Below are positions 17,145 through 24,558 of a DNA stretch of 64,000 nucleotides, piece by piece (position 1 is the first letter of the stretch; every line of letters begins with the position of its first letter). Location: NCBI GenBank assembly GCA_008364785.1, contig VTTJ01000006.1, positions 186,001 to 250,000 on the forward strand, in the 5' to 3' direction. The translations under genes were made by a program, and so were the position numbers. The notes under the pieces were generated by a model that was not told the origin of the DNA, made no database searches, and saw only the letters and a program-made list of their open reading frames with translations. Source of the stretch: Bacillus sp. BGMRC 2118 (GTDB lineage: Bacteria > Bacillota > Bacilli > Bacillales > SA4).

Positions 17145-18191
17145 ATGACTACAGAGGTATTGGAAGATATACTGAGGCTTCAGCTAAAGCCTCTTGTAAG
17201 GAAGATTGATCGTGAAGCGTATTACCCGCGTGACTTTTTAATTTCTATTGGTAAATCAGGTTTCTTCCTTTCAGAAGGGCTTTCCGATCAAGAAATTAGA
17301 TTACGGTACACTGGTATGATTGAACAAACTGCAAAAGTCTGTATGACAACTGCCTTTAATCTGTGGTGTCATCTTGCGGCGCTTACCTTTATAAGTAAAA
17401 GCAGCAATACTTTTATAAAAAAAGAAATTTTGCCTTTGCTCGAAAACGGAGAGACGCTTGGAGCCACTGGTCTATCAAATTCTATGAAATACTACGCTGG
17501 ACTAGAAAAACTTCATTTAAAAGCAAAGCGTACAGATGGAGGCTACATCATTTCTGGACATCTGCCTGCTGTTTCAAATTTAGGGAAAGGACATTGGTTT
17601 GGAGTGATCGCTGAAGCAGAAAAAGGACAGCGCATTATGTCACTGCTGCCTAGCAATGCAGAAGGATTAATTTTAAAAGAAAAGCGTGACTATTTAGGTG
17701 TTAATGGAAGTGCAACCTATGTTTGTGAATTTCAGAATGTATACATTCCTGATAAATGGATGATTTCGGAGCAAGCAGATGCATTTGTATCAAGCATTCG
17801 CCCTGCGTTTGTGCTTTATCAGATTCCGCTGGGACTTGGGGTAACAGCTGCATCGATTGAGTCCATCCAGAAGGTCTCGAATAAACAGGGGGGCTCCAAC
17901 CAATATTTAAGAATACAGCCAGACGAGCTATTGTCTGAAATGCAGATAATTCGTGAAAAATTATATCGAATGGCAGAATCCTCAGATATTAACCAACATT
18001 GGCGAGAAATCGTCGAACTGCGTCTGAAAGTTGTCGAATTAACTGCTAAATCCACTCATGCAGCTATGCTCCATCAGGGAGGTGCAGGATATTTACAGCA
18101 TAGTGACCCATCAAGAAGATTAAGAGAAGCCTATTTTCTTCTCAATCTAACACCAACCGTTAAGCAGTTGGAAAAAATGCTTTGCAGTTAA
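17145..18191 (+). CDS. acyl-CoA dehydrogenase-like flavoprotein
   Basis: A 348-residue protein resembling the acyl-CoA dehydrogenase superfamily: an all-helical N-terminus, a middle beta region with ATGLSNSMKYYAG and NGSATYVCEFQNVYIPDKW, and a C-terminal helical part with HQGGAGYLQHSDPSRRLREAYF. It is shorter than typical members (about 380) and a conserved catalytic Glu is not obvious, so it may act on non-CoA substrates like other outliers of the family. GAGGGGAATG precedes the start. It is the last intact gene of the accessory block. Confidence 0.75.
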   Translation: MTTEVLEDILRLQLKPLVRKIDREAYYPRDFLISIGKSGFFLSEGLSDQEIRLRYTGMIEQTAKVCMTTAFNLWCHLAALTFISKSSNTFIKKEILPLLENGETLGATGLSNSMKYYAGLEKLHLKAKRTDGGYIISGHLPAVSNLGKGHWFGVIAEAEKGQRIMSLLPSNAEGLILKEKRDYLGVNGSATYVCEFQNVYIPDKWMISEQADAFVSSIRPAFVLYQIPLGLGVTAASIESIQKVSNKQGGSNQYLRIQPDELLSEMQIIREKLYRMAESSDINQHWREIVELRLKVVELTAKSTHAAMLHQGGAGYLQHSDPSRRLREAYFLLNLTPTVKQLEKMLCS

Positions 18192-18667
18192 AGCATTATT
18201 TTTAAATAGAATGCTGATTTTATAAAGTTTATTTCTTTTCAACATCAGATGAAATCTAACCAACGGGCTGCATTATAAGCTAAAACAACATTCTATTTGA
18301 AAAGAGTCAAATAGAAAGATTGCCCGATCTCCAGTCTTAACCCAAGTATGAGCCGTTCACCGCTTAGCTTATCGAATGAAGCTGCTGCTTTTGCAACATG
18401 AAGAGGATTGCAGCGTTAAAATAATGCTGCCAGTTCCTAATGCATTTTATTAAAAACGAATAGTTAAATAAAGTCGCACAATAAACGATGTGGAGCCTCT
18501 CTTATGAGTTCTTCAGTTTTTTATTTTACATATACTGTGTTAGATTGGACAAGAAGTCCCAATCCATAATCTATGAATTAAAAATTAATAATGGAATTTA
18601 ACATAGACTAGTTTTTTAATCATAGAGAATTAGCCGAGGTTGTTAAATAGAATAAACCATAAAATCA
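18192..18667. other. gene-free gap before the repeated yheH end
   Basis: About 475 bases with no intact gene. A monooxygenase relic lies on the minus strand at 18300-18443. The right part (18444-18667) is very AT-rich and shows nothing I can assign. The junction with the yheH copy is at about 18668. Confidence 0.5.
18300..18443 (-). pseudogene. luciferase-like monooxygenase relic
   Basis: The minus strand reads ALGTGSIILTLQ and, one frameshift later, HVAKAAASFDKLSGERLILG. This is the LLM-class signature region in which a GTG-V-LPL strand is followed by HVAKAAxSLDxLSGGRLxLG. It has no start, one frameshift and no remainder, so it is a dead fragment, distinct in sequence from the intact gene at 12982. 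Confidence 0.6.
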
Positions 18668-18957
18668 TTTGCGCGAGCATTAGCATTTGATCCAGCGATC
18701 TTAATACTAGATGAAGCAACTGCTTCCATTGATACAGAGACTGAGTCCATTATTCAGGAAGCATTAGAAGTGCTTAAGAAGGGACGTACGACCTTTATTA
18801 TTGCACACAGACTATCAACCATTAAAAATGCCGATCAAATTCTTGTGTTAGATAAAGGAAGCATTGTTGAAAGAGGGAACCATGATGAACTTATGGAACA
18901 TGGTGGTCGTTATTATCAAATGTATCAGTTACAGCAAGGAGCTACATTGGCAGGGTA
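18668..18957 (+). pseudogene. truncated second copy of the yheH 3' end
   Basis: These 290 bases repeat 11595-11884 (constant offset 7073). By eye there are three differences in the first 30 bases, one in the central 230, and clustered differences in the last 20. The copy encodes Walker B, the switch region and the C-terminal tail of YheH (ends [10 protein letters not shown] against QLQQGAILAG) but lacks Walker A and any start. It marks the right edge of the accessory block and keeps its own terminator. Confidence 0.85.
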
Positions 18958-18959
18958 AG

Positions 18960-18985
18960 AGAGGTGCTATACGGCACCTCTTTTT
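18960..18985 (+). terminator. terminator after the yheH fragment
   Basis: AGAGGTGC, a 6-base loop and GCACCTCT followed by TTTT. It differs completely from the terminator after the intact yheH. Confidence 0.8.
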
Positions 18986-19186
18986 AATTTGTGAACATAC
19001 TGTAAAAGTCATCTATCATGGTGGAATATTCAGAGTCTACGCCTACGAATACAATTGAAAGTAAATACCCATTATTTGGACATACTAACCGTAAACAAAC
19101 TTTTTGACATACTCTCTGCACATAAGATAAACTTGCAAAGTTAGTTATGTTAATTAATTCATATAGGAATAGAAGGGATTGTATTT
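18986..19186 (+). promoter_or_regulatory. upstream region of the cystine transporter operon
   Basis: TTGACA at 19105-19110 is a good -35; 16 bases on, GATAAA is a tolerable -10. The nearby palindromic stretch AATTCATATAGGAAT (about 19155) lies between promoter and start and could be a repressor site, for example for CymR, which controls cystine uptake in B. subtilis. The match is by eye only. Confidence 0.35.
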
Positions 19187-19990
19187 ATGAAAAAAATAAG
19201 TATGTTTTTATTAATCGGATTAATGGTTGTATTATCTGCATGTGGAGGAAATGACACAAAAGAAGAAGGTAAAGAAACGAAGCAGGATTTATTATCTTCC
19301 ATCCAGGAGAAAGGTGAATTTTTAATTGGGACGGAAGGAACTTACCCACCGTTTACCTTTCATGATGAAAAAACAGGTGAGTTAACAGGTTTTGACGTAG
19401 AAATCGCTCGTGAAGTAGCAAAACGTCTAGGTGTGAAGCCAGTATTCCAAGAGACTGCATGGGACGCAATGTTTGCAGGATTAGATGCAAAACGCTTTGA
19501 CATGATTGCCAATCAAGTAGGAATCAGAGAGGATCGATTGGAAAAATATGATTTTTCAGATCCGTATATATCTTCTGCTGCAGTGTTGGTAACGCAAAAA
19601 GATAACAACACTGTTACTTCCTTTGAGGACATTAAAGGTTTAAAAGCTGCACAGTCATTAACAAGTAACTATGCAACAATTGCAAAGGAGAATGGGGCAG
19701 AGTTAGTCGGAGTAGAAGGATTGTTCCAGGCTATCGAATTGTTGAATTCTAAACGTGTAGATGTAACGATTAATGATAAGTTATCAATATTAGATTTTAT
19801 GAATGAAAGACCGAATGCCGATATTAAAATTGTCGCAACTGCTGAGGATGCAGCAGAGAGTGGATTAATGTTCCGTAAAGGTAATGAGACATTAGTCGAC
19901 GAAGTAAATAAGGCATTAGATGAAATGAAAGAAGACGGAACATACTCAGAGATTTCAACGAAATGGTTTGGTGAAGATGTATCTAAGTAA
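19187..19990 (+). CDS. tcyA: L-cystine ABC transporter, binding lipoprotein TcyA
   Basis: A 267-residue extracytoplasmic binding lipoprotein: signal peptide with lipobox LSAC (Cys19), then a type-2 periplasmic-binding fold of the polar amino acid family. GTEGTYPPFTFHDE, DVEIAREVAKRLG, ANQVGIREDR and the tail KWFGEDVSK resemble B. subtilis TcyA, the binding protein of the TcyABC L-cystine importer. The permease and ATPase follow at once. Another amino acid is possible, but the closeness of all three proteins favours cystine. Confidence 0.78.
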   Translation: MKKISMFLLIGLMVVLSACGGNDTKEEGKETKQDLLSSIQEKGEFLIGTEGTYPPFTFHDEKTGELTGFDVEIAREVAKRLGVKPVFQETAWDAMFAGLDAKRFDMIANQVGIREDRLEKYDFSDPYISSAAVLVTQKDNNTVTSFEDIKGLKAAQSLTSNYATIAKENGAELVGVEGLFQAIELLNSKRVDVTINDKLSILDFMNERPNADIKIVATAEDAAESGLMFRKGNETLVDEVNKALDEMKEDGTYSEISTKWFGEDVSK

Positions 19991-20678
19991 CATTTTTTCA
20001 AATCCAGAGAGACTAGATAAAGTTGCAGATATTTTAGTAAGCTCCCTTTTACCAATGGTAGAAGGGGCTCTCTATTATACCATTCCTTTGACAATTATTT
20101 CATTCTCACTTGGAATGGTAATTGCCTTATTGACTGCACTAGCCCGCATATCAAAAAATGTGATATTGTCTCCTATAGCTAGAGTATATGTGTCAATTAT
20201 TAGAGGCACGCCGTTATTAGTTCAATTGTTTATTATTTTCTATGGGTTACCTTCTGTTGGAATTACAATCAATCCATTTCTTTCCGCGGTTATTGGATTT
20301 TCATTAAGTGTCGGAGCGTATGCATCAGAAATTATACGTGCAGCCATACAATCCACACCGAAAGGACAATGGGAAGCTGCCTATTCAGTTGGAATGAATT
20401 ATGTGCAAGCAATGAGAAGAATTATATTGCCACAGGCTTCGCGCGTATCGATTCCACCATTATCAAACTCATTTATTAGTTTAGTTAAAGATACATCTCT
20501 TGCATCACTAATCTTAGTCACAGAAATGTTTAGAAAAGCACAAGAGATTGCAGCACAGACATATGAATTTTTATTTCTTTATATTGAGGCTGCTTTTTTA
20601 TATTGGATTATCTGTCTTCTCTTATCTGTTATTCAAGGAAGAATTGAACGAAAACTTGATCGTTATGTAGCAAGATAA
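19977..20678 (+). CDS. tcyB: L-cystine ABC transporter, permease TcyB
   Basis: A 233-residue membrane protein of the HisMQ/GlnP family with about five helices and the conserved cytosolic EAA loop (GQWEAAYSVGMNYVQAMRRIILPQA) that contacts the ATPase; RGTPLLVQLF is a family signature. ATG 19977 is chosen; it overlaps tcyA by 14 bases, and upstream GTG/TTG alternatives at 19971 and 19968 cannot be excluded. Expected to form the membrane channel for cystine. Confidence 0.76.
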   Translation: MYLSNIFSNPERLDKVADILVSSLLPMVEGALYYTIPLTIISFSLGMVIALLTALARISKNVILSPIARVYVSIIRGTPLLVQLFIIFYGLPSVGITINPFLSAVIGFSLSVGAYASEIIRAAIQSTPKGQWEAAYSVGMNYVQAMRRIILPQASRVSIPPLSNSFISLVKDTSLASLILVTEMFRKAQEIAAQTYEFLFLYIEAAFLYWIICLLLSVIQGRIERKLDRYVAR

Positions 20679-20702
20679 ATATGATAAAAGGAGTTTCAAC
20701 GT

Positions 20703-21440
20703 ATGATTGAAATTCAAGATTTACATAAACAATTTGGTGATTTACAAGTACTAAAAGGAATTAGCCTAAATGTTGAAAAGGGTAAGGTAGTCGTTGTAAT
20801 TGGTCCTTCAGGCTCTGGGAAAACAACCTTATTACGATGCTTAAATATACTGGAGACCCCGACATCGGGTGTAATTCAAATAGCAAAGTCTCAGTTGAAT
20901 TTTTCACAACGAGTGAATAGAAATGATATCTTATCCTTTCGTAAATTAACAGGCATGGTGTTTCAAGGATACAATCTCTTTCCACATTTAACGGTATTAC
21001 AAAATGTAATGGAAGGACCCGTTACAGTGAAAAAGGTATCCAAAAAGGAAGCAAGACAAAAGGCAGAAGAGTTGCTGATTAAAGTAGGATTAAAAGAAAA
21101 AATGGAAGACTATCCTTATCAGCTCTCAGGAGGACAACAGCAACGGGTAGGAATCGCAAGAGCACTTGCGATGGAACCTGAAGTGATGCTCTTTGATGAA
21201 CCAACTTCGGCATTAGATCCTGAATTAGTAGGCGAAGTATTAAAAGTAATGAAGGATTTAGCAAGTGAAGGAATGACAATGGTTGTTGTCACTCATGAAA
21301 TGAGGTTCGCCAAAGAAGTAGCGGATGAAGTCATTTTTATGGACCAAGGTGTGATTATTGAAAGTGGAGCTCCGTCTGAGCTATTTCATGAACCTAAGGA
21401 AGAAAGAACAAGACAGTTTTTAAACCTTATACAAGCATAA
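20703..21440 (+). CDS. tcyC: L-cystine ABC transporter, ATPase TcyC
   Basis: A 245-residue ATPase of the polar amino acid importer class with Walker [10 protein letters not shown], signature LSGGQQQR, Walker [13 protein letters not shown] and switch His in VVTHEM. The text [12 protein letters not shown] and NVMEGPV matches what I recall of B. subtilis TcyC. It starts 24 bases after the permease with AAAAGGAG as ribosome site, and ends the operon before a clear terminator. Confidence 0.8.
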   Translation: MIEIQDLHKQFGDLQVLKGISLNVEKGKVVVVIGPSGSGKTTLLRCLNILETPTSGVIQIAKSQLNFSQRVNRNDILSFRKLTGMVFQGYNLFPHLTVLQNVMEGPVTVKKVSKKEARQKAEELLIKVGLKEKMEDYPYQLSGGQQQRVGIARALAMEPEVMLFDEPTSALDPELVGEVLKVMKDLASEGMTMVVVTHEMRFAKEVADEVIFMDQGVIIESGAPSELFHEPKEERTRQFLNLIQA

Positions 21441-21443
21441 AAT

Positions 21444-21472
21444 AAAACGGTATATCAGTACCGTTTTTATTT
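21444..21472 (+). terminator. terminator of the tcyABC operon
   Basis: AAAACGGTA, loop TATCAG and TACCGTTTT followed by TATTTTTG: a 9-bp perfect stem with T-rich tail. Confidence 0.85.
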
Positions 21473-21574
21473 TTGTCTTATTGGAACACTTTACAGTGAA
21501 TTAGGTAAATATCCTAGATTTTTATTAGTTTTTAACTAATGATATTGGCACACACCTTAGTATATTATCGAAAT

Positions 21575-21900
21575 GAAGCCGTTTAGTGGCGAGAATGAAT
21601 CATTTAATAGCGAATAAAAGCCTTCTATTAGCTAAATTGAAACATGTATCATCGAAAACAGGGATCTATCAGCGAACAAACCAACGTATCGGTGATTGCT
21701 CCCAATCATCGAAACTGCGCAACGTATCGGTGATTGCTCCCAATCATTTGAACTGCGCAAAGTATCAGCGATTGCTCCCAATCATCGAAACTGCACAACA
21801 TATTGGCAACTGACTCCACTTATTAGCGATCCGCCCAACGTCCTGGCAACTGATTGCATTTATAAGCGATCCATCCAACCTTTTGTCATGAACATGTCGA
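21575..21900. repeat. tandem repeat array, AGCGAA/ATCG type
   Basis: The left part carries TGGCGA, TAGCGA, TAGCTA, ATCGAA and CAGCGA about every 21 bases. From 21682 it becomes longer units: 21682-21719, 21720-21757 and 21758-21795 (38 bases each, near-identical, core GATTGCTCCCAATCAT), then two diverged 40-base units (21796-21835, 21836-21875). Frames crossing it have no ribosome site. Unit sequence is fully repeated without unique spacers, so it is not a CRISPR. Confidence 0.75.
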
Positions 21901-22125
21901 CAGACCCCAATCAGCGAAGCCTTCAATTAGCTTCTCTCCTTAAACTCCTGCAGAGTCCAATAATAAACTTTCGGCTTATGAAGTGCAAAATAATGATCAT
22001 TTAAAATAGTGAGGGCTATGAAGCTTACGAATTTCCAATCCATCACTTCCATATAACCTCCTCCTTCAAGGTTACTATATGAAAAATAATGGGTTTTTGT
22101 GCTAGTACTAAGTAAGAAAGTTACC

Positions 22126-22292
22126 TATTCGCGCAATATAAACTATGAAACGTCGTGAATATCTGGGATCCCTTCAGAAATGATAAACATTCTTGCACCT
22201 TTTCACATAATCCCTTCAGCTTGATCCGAAATTCCTACAACTTTTCACAAAAATCACTTCATACGCTCAAAAGTTCCTACAACTCCAAAAAC
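22126..22292. repeat. 21-bp phased array, TTCCTACA/CCCTTCA type
   Basis: Six consecutive 21-base units start at 22167, 22188, 22209, 22230, 22251 and 22272. Each begins with a variant of (A/T)TCCCTTCA or ATTCCTACA (GATCCCTTCA, CATTCTTGCA, AATCCCTTCA, AATTCCTACA, AAATCACTTCA, AGTTCCTACA); the rest of each unit varies. A related TATTCGCGCA lies 41 bases before the first. The remaining gap from 21901 to 22125 shows nothing else I can assign. Confidence 0.65.
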
Positions 22293-22310
22293 ACGAATCA
22301 AACACAAAAG

Positions 22311-22336
22311 AAATCCCAAGCATATGCTTGGGATTT
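22311..22336 (-). terminator. terminator of sspB
   Basis: A perfect palindrome AAATCCCAAGC-ATAT-GCTTGGGATTT; on the minus strand it is followed by CTTTTGTGTTTG, so it ends the sspB transcript. Confidence 0.8.
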
Positions 22337-22360
22337 CAAGCCATAATATTTAATTGTTGA

Positions 22361-22564
22361 TTAGCGGATAGATCCACCAAGTTGTTGTTCAGCCATAGAT
22401 ACTAAACGCTTAGTGATTTCTCCACCTACTGAACCGTTTGCACGTGAAGTAGTGTCAGCGCCAAGGTTTACACCAAATTCGTTAGCGATTTCATACTTCA
22501 TTTGGTCTAGTGCTTGTTGTACTCCTGGTACTAAAAGTTGGTTTGAGTTGTTGTTGCTTGCCAT
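22361..22564 (-). CDS. sspB: alpha/beta-type small acid-soluble spore protein
   Basis: A 67-residue alpha/beta SASP that coats and protects spore DNA. The family's two conserved stretches are visible: the germination protease region NEFGVN(L)G (cleaved within YEIANEFGV) and the C-terminal [22 protein letters not shown]. The position between yheH and yheE matches B. subtilis sspB. AGGAGATGA precedes the ATG, and a sigma-G type promoter lies upstream at 22692-22722, with an unusual structured leader between. Confidence 0.93.
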   Translation of the reverse strand: MASNNNSNQLLVPGVQQALDQMKYEIANEFGVNLGADTTSRANGSVGGEITKRLVSMAEQQLGGSIR

Positions 22565-22598
22565 GATGCAATCATCTCCTCATAAATTTTTTTTGGTT

Positions 22599-22657
22599 GG
22601 GTTAGCTGGAATTGAACCAGAATGCGAAGCATGTTCGCCGCCGCCAGGCTCTAACCC
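22599..22657 (-). ncRNA. tRNA-like fold in the sspB leader
   Basis: On the minus strand GGGTTAG and CTAACCC form a 7-bp acceptor-like stem. Inside the 3' arm CTGGTTCAATTCCAG forms a T-arm-like hairpin with the canonical GGTTCAAnTCC, and GCGAACATGCTTCGC forms another hairpin. The 3' flank is AACCA. At 59 bases it lacks a D arm, so it is not a normal tRNA. It falls between the sigma-G promoter and the sspB start, so it would be transcribed as 5' leader. Confidence 0.5.
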
Positions 22658-22691
22658 ATCGAGTAAAGTGTGTTGCTTGCTTGTTTAATTG

Positions 22692-22722
22692 TATTATGAG
22701 TCGAAATGAGGGTTACTATTCA
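22692..22722 (-). promoter_or_regulatory. sigma-G promoter of sspB
   Basis: On the minus strand TGAATA (plus 22717-22722), an 18-base spacer and CATAATA (plus 22692-22698) match the forespore sigma-G consensus (TGAATA, CATnnTA) closely. A start near 22685 gives a leader of about 120 bases containing the tRNA-like fold. Confidence 0.8.
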
Positions 22723-22834
22723 TAAAAATTAAAGAAATTCTTTCCAATTACGAATCAACGTAAAAGTCATACATAATGATGCAGCAAACACGTGAAACTA
22801 CAGATAAGATATTAACGCTAATTAGAGGTGACTT

Positions 22835-23077
22835 ATGGGAATATGTCCATTATGTAATGGGTTTGAAACAGTAACGAGTAGTTGTCAACATTGTCAATCA
22901 AAGATGGAAGATAAGGGACGTGTCATTGATTATTTTGATGATTATAGTCCTTATATGGAAATTGAAGATATGAAGAAAATAGATGGATTTAGCCAAACTC
23001 ATAGTGACCAACAATGTGCTCATTTGTTGTTTTGTCCAAGTTGTGGGCAAGAACAGGTCTACTTCGTAAAAGAATAA
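22835..23077 (+). CDS. small zinc-ribbon protein
   Basis: An 80-residue protein with cysteine pairs CPLC and CQHC at the N-terminus and CPSCG near the C-terminus, a likely zinc site. The acidic middle (DYFDDYSPYMEIEDM) has no clear family for me. TAGAGGTGA precedes the ATG. It is divergent from sspB and is followed by a DUF4023 gene, so a spore-related role is possible from context only. Confidence 0.65.
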   Translation: MGICPLCNGFETVTSSCQHCQSKMEDKGRVIDYFDDYSPYMEIEDMKKIDGFSQTHSDQQCAHLLFCPSCGQEQVYFVKE

Positions 23078-23135
23078 GAATGAATGGATTGAAAGATGGA
23101 GAAAGTAAAAGCAGTTCAACTTAAAAGGAGGAATA

Positions 23136-23273
23136 ATGATGGAAAGTACACATGAGTTTGTAGAAAATTTACACGAAAGACAAGCAAAAGATGAACAGAA
23201 TAAAAAGAGACAAGCAAAAGGTCATGAAGACGAAAAGCTTCCTAACAATCAAAAAAGTAACGGAAATCGATAA
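23136..23273 (+). CDS. DUF4023 family small protein
   Basis: A 45-residue, very hydrophilic protein (STHEFVENLHERQAKDEQ, then KLPNNQ) that fits my memory of the DUF4023 family, short proteins of Bacillaceae with no known function. AAAAGGAGGA lies just before the double ATG; the second ATG at 23139 may be the real start. It is followed by a bidirectional terminator shared with msmX. Confidence 0.7.
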   Translation: MMESTHEFVENLHERQAKDEQNKKRQAKGHEDEKLPNNQKSNGNR

Positions 23274-23295
23274 TTCATCATTCAATTGGTATAAA

Positions 23296-23330
23296 GAAAA
23301 CCCTCGTACAAAAAGTACGAGGGTTTTCTA
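23296..23330. terminator. bidirectional terminator between DUF4023 gene and msmX
   Basis: GAAAACCCTCGTAC, loop AAAAA and GTACGAGGGTTTTC: a 14-bp perfect stem with A-rich and T-rich flanks, serving genes converging from both sides. Confidence 0.85.
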
Positions 23331-23335
23331 ATTTA

Positions 23336-24433
23336 TTAACGAATACGTAGTTCTGAATCTTTATCAAAGAAATGACACTTGTTCATATCAAGAGCTAAAT
23401 CAATCTTTTGAGCTGGCTTAATATCAGTACGAGAATCTACACGTGCTACGAAGTCTTGACCTGCCATGTTAGAGTAAATCATCGTTTCTGCACCCATAAG
23501 CTCTGCTACTTCTACTTCAGCTGTAACAGTTGTGCCTTTAGACGATTCAATGAATACAGGCTCGTCATGAATATCCTCAGGACGAATTCCAAGAATAATT
23601 TCTTTTCCAACATAGTTTTGCTCACGTAATGTTTTCATTTTACCCTCAGGAACAGTAATTGTAATTTCTCCAACTACAAACTTTCCATCTTCAAGCTTAC
23701 CGTGTACGAAGTTCATCGCAGGAGATCCGATGAATCCAGCAACGAATAAGTTTTCAGGCTTATCGTATACTTCCTTTGGTGCTCCAACTTGTTGAATAAT
23801 ACCGTCCTTCATAACAACAAGGCGAGTTGCCATTGTCATTGCTTCTGTTTGGTCATGTGTTACATAAATTGTAGTTGTTTGTAAGCGATTGTGAAGTTTA
23901 GTAATCTCTGCACGCATTTGTACACGTAGCTTAGCGTCAAGGTTTGATAATGGCTCATCCATTAAGAATACCTTTGCATCACGGACAATTGCACGACCTA
24001 ATGCAACACGTTGACGCTGACCACCTGATAGAGCTTTTGGCTTACGGTCAAGGTATTGTTCCAGGCCAAGAATACGAGCAGCTTCTTGTACACGACGGTC
24101 GATCTCGTCTTTTGCAATCTTACGTAATTTTAATCCAAATGCCATGTTGTCATATACGCTCATATGAGGATATAATGCATAGTTTTGGAATACCATTGCG
24201 ATGTCACGGTCTTTTGGTGCAACATCGTTCACACGCTTGTCATCAATGTAAAAATCACCTTTTGAAATTTCTTCAAGACCAGCGATCATACGAAGAGTTG
24301 TAGATTTCCCACAACCAGATGGACCAACGAATACAATAAATTCTTTATCTTGAATGTGAAGATTGAAATCTTCTACAGCTGTTACTTTGTTATCATAAAT
24401 TTTATAAATATTATCTAAGCGCAATTCTGCCAT
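23336..24433 (-). CDS. msmX: multi-sugar ABC transporter ATPase MsmX
   Basis: A 365-residue ATPase of the MalK/UgpC class, the same length as B. subtilis MsmX. The ABC domain (Walker A GPSGCGKST, signature LSGGQRQR, Walker B VFLMDEPLSNLD) is followed by a C-terminal OB-type regulatory domain (about residues 240-365; GIRPEDIHDEP). In B. subtilis MsmX energises several sugar importers. ATG 24433 is chosen because AGGAGG lies seven bases before it; the upstream ATG at 24442 overlaps that site. The gene is monocistronic. Confidence 0.9.
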   Translation of the reverse strand: MAELRLDNIYKIYDNKVTAVEDFNLHIQDKEFIVFVGPSGCGKSTTLRMIAGLEEISKGDFYIDDKRVNDVAPKDRDIAMVFQNYALYPHMSVYDNMAFGLKLRKIAKDEIDRRVQEAARILGLEQYLDRKPKALSGGQRQRVALGRAIVRDAKVFLMDEPLSNLDAKLRVQMRAEITKLHNRLQTTTIYVTHDQTEAMTMATRLVVMKDGIIQQVGAPKEVYDKPENLFVAGFIGSPAMNFVHGKLEDGKFVVGEITITVPEGKMKTLREQNYVGKEIILGIRPEDIHDEPVFIESSKGTTVTAEVEVAELMGAETMIYSNMAGQDFVARVDSRTDIKPAQKIDLALDMNKCHFFDKDSELRIR

Positions 24434-24517
24434 TAATGTCATCCTCCTAAAAGTCTAAGATTTACGTCTACCATTATTCTAACCAAAATCAGTAATCGCT
24501 GGTATGTGAAAGGTGCA

Positions 24518-24548
24518 CAAAAAAAATACATGCATTTGTGCATGTATA
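24518..24548 (-). terminator. terminator of the PucR-type regulator
   Basis: ATACATGCA, loop, TGCATGTAT with a run of T on the minus strand: ends the regulator gene before the msmX promoter region. Confidence 0.75.
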
Positions 24549-24558
24549 CGAAAGAGTA

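Larger units (their letters stand above)
11886..18667. other. accessory block between two copies of the yheH 3' end
   Basis: This stretch of about 6.8 kb lies between yheH and a second, truncated copy of its 3' end. It contains genes that do not belong to the yhe-yha gene order (monooxygenase, PfpI protein, SDR, aldo-keto reductase, acyl-CoA dehydrogenase-like) and several decayed fragments. No integrase, transposase or tRNA attachment site is visible. Homologous insertion of incoming DNA at yheH is the simplest reading. Confidence 0.65.

Noticed and set aside
11886..18667. Prophage or integrative element
   Set aside because: No integrase, recombinase, structural or replication genes are seen; the direct repeat is a gene fragment of 290 bases rather than a short attachment site.
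21682..21875. Possible CRISPR array
   Set aside because: The whole 38-40 base unit repeats with no unique spacers, units diverge along the array, and no cas genes are in the window.
21586..22346. Several ORFs of 60-100 residues (for example 21696-22004 and 22155-22346)
   Set aside because: They are readings of repeat arrays, lack ribosome sites and have repeat-like composition.
22599..22657. A real tRNA gene
   Set aside because: At 59 bases it lacks a D arm and a proper anticodon loop, and it lies in an mRNA leader; reported only as tRNA-like.
22413..22688. A 91-residue ORF antisense to sspB
   Set aside because: It is the complementary reading of sspB and of its structured leader; no independent signals.
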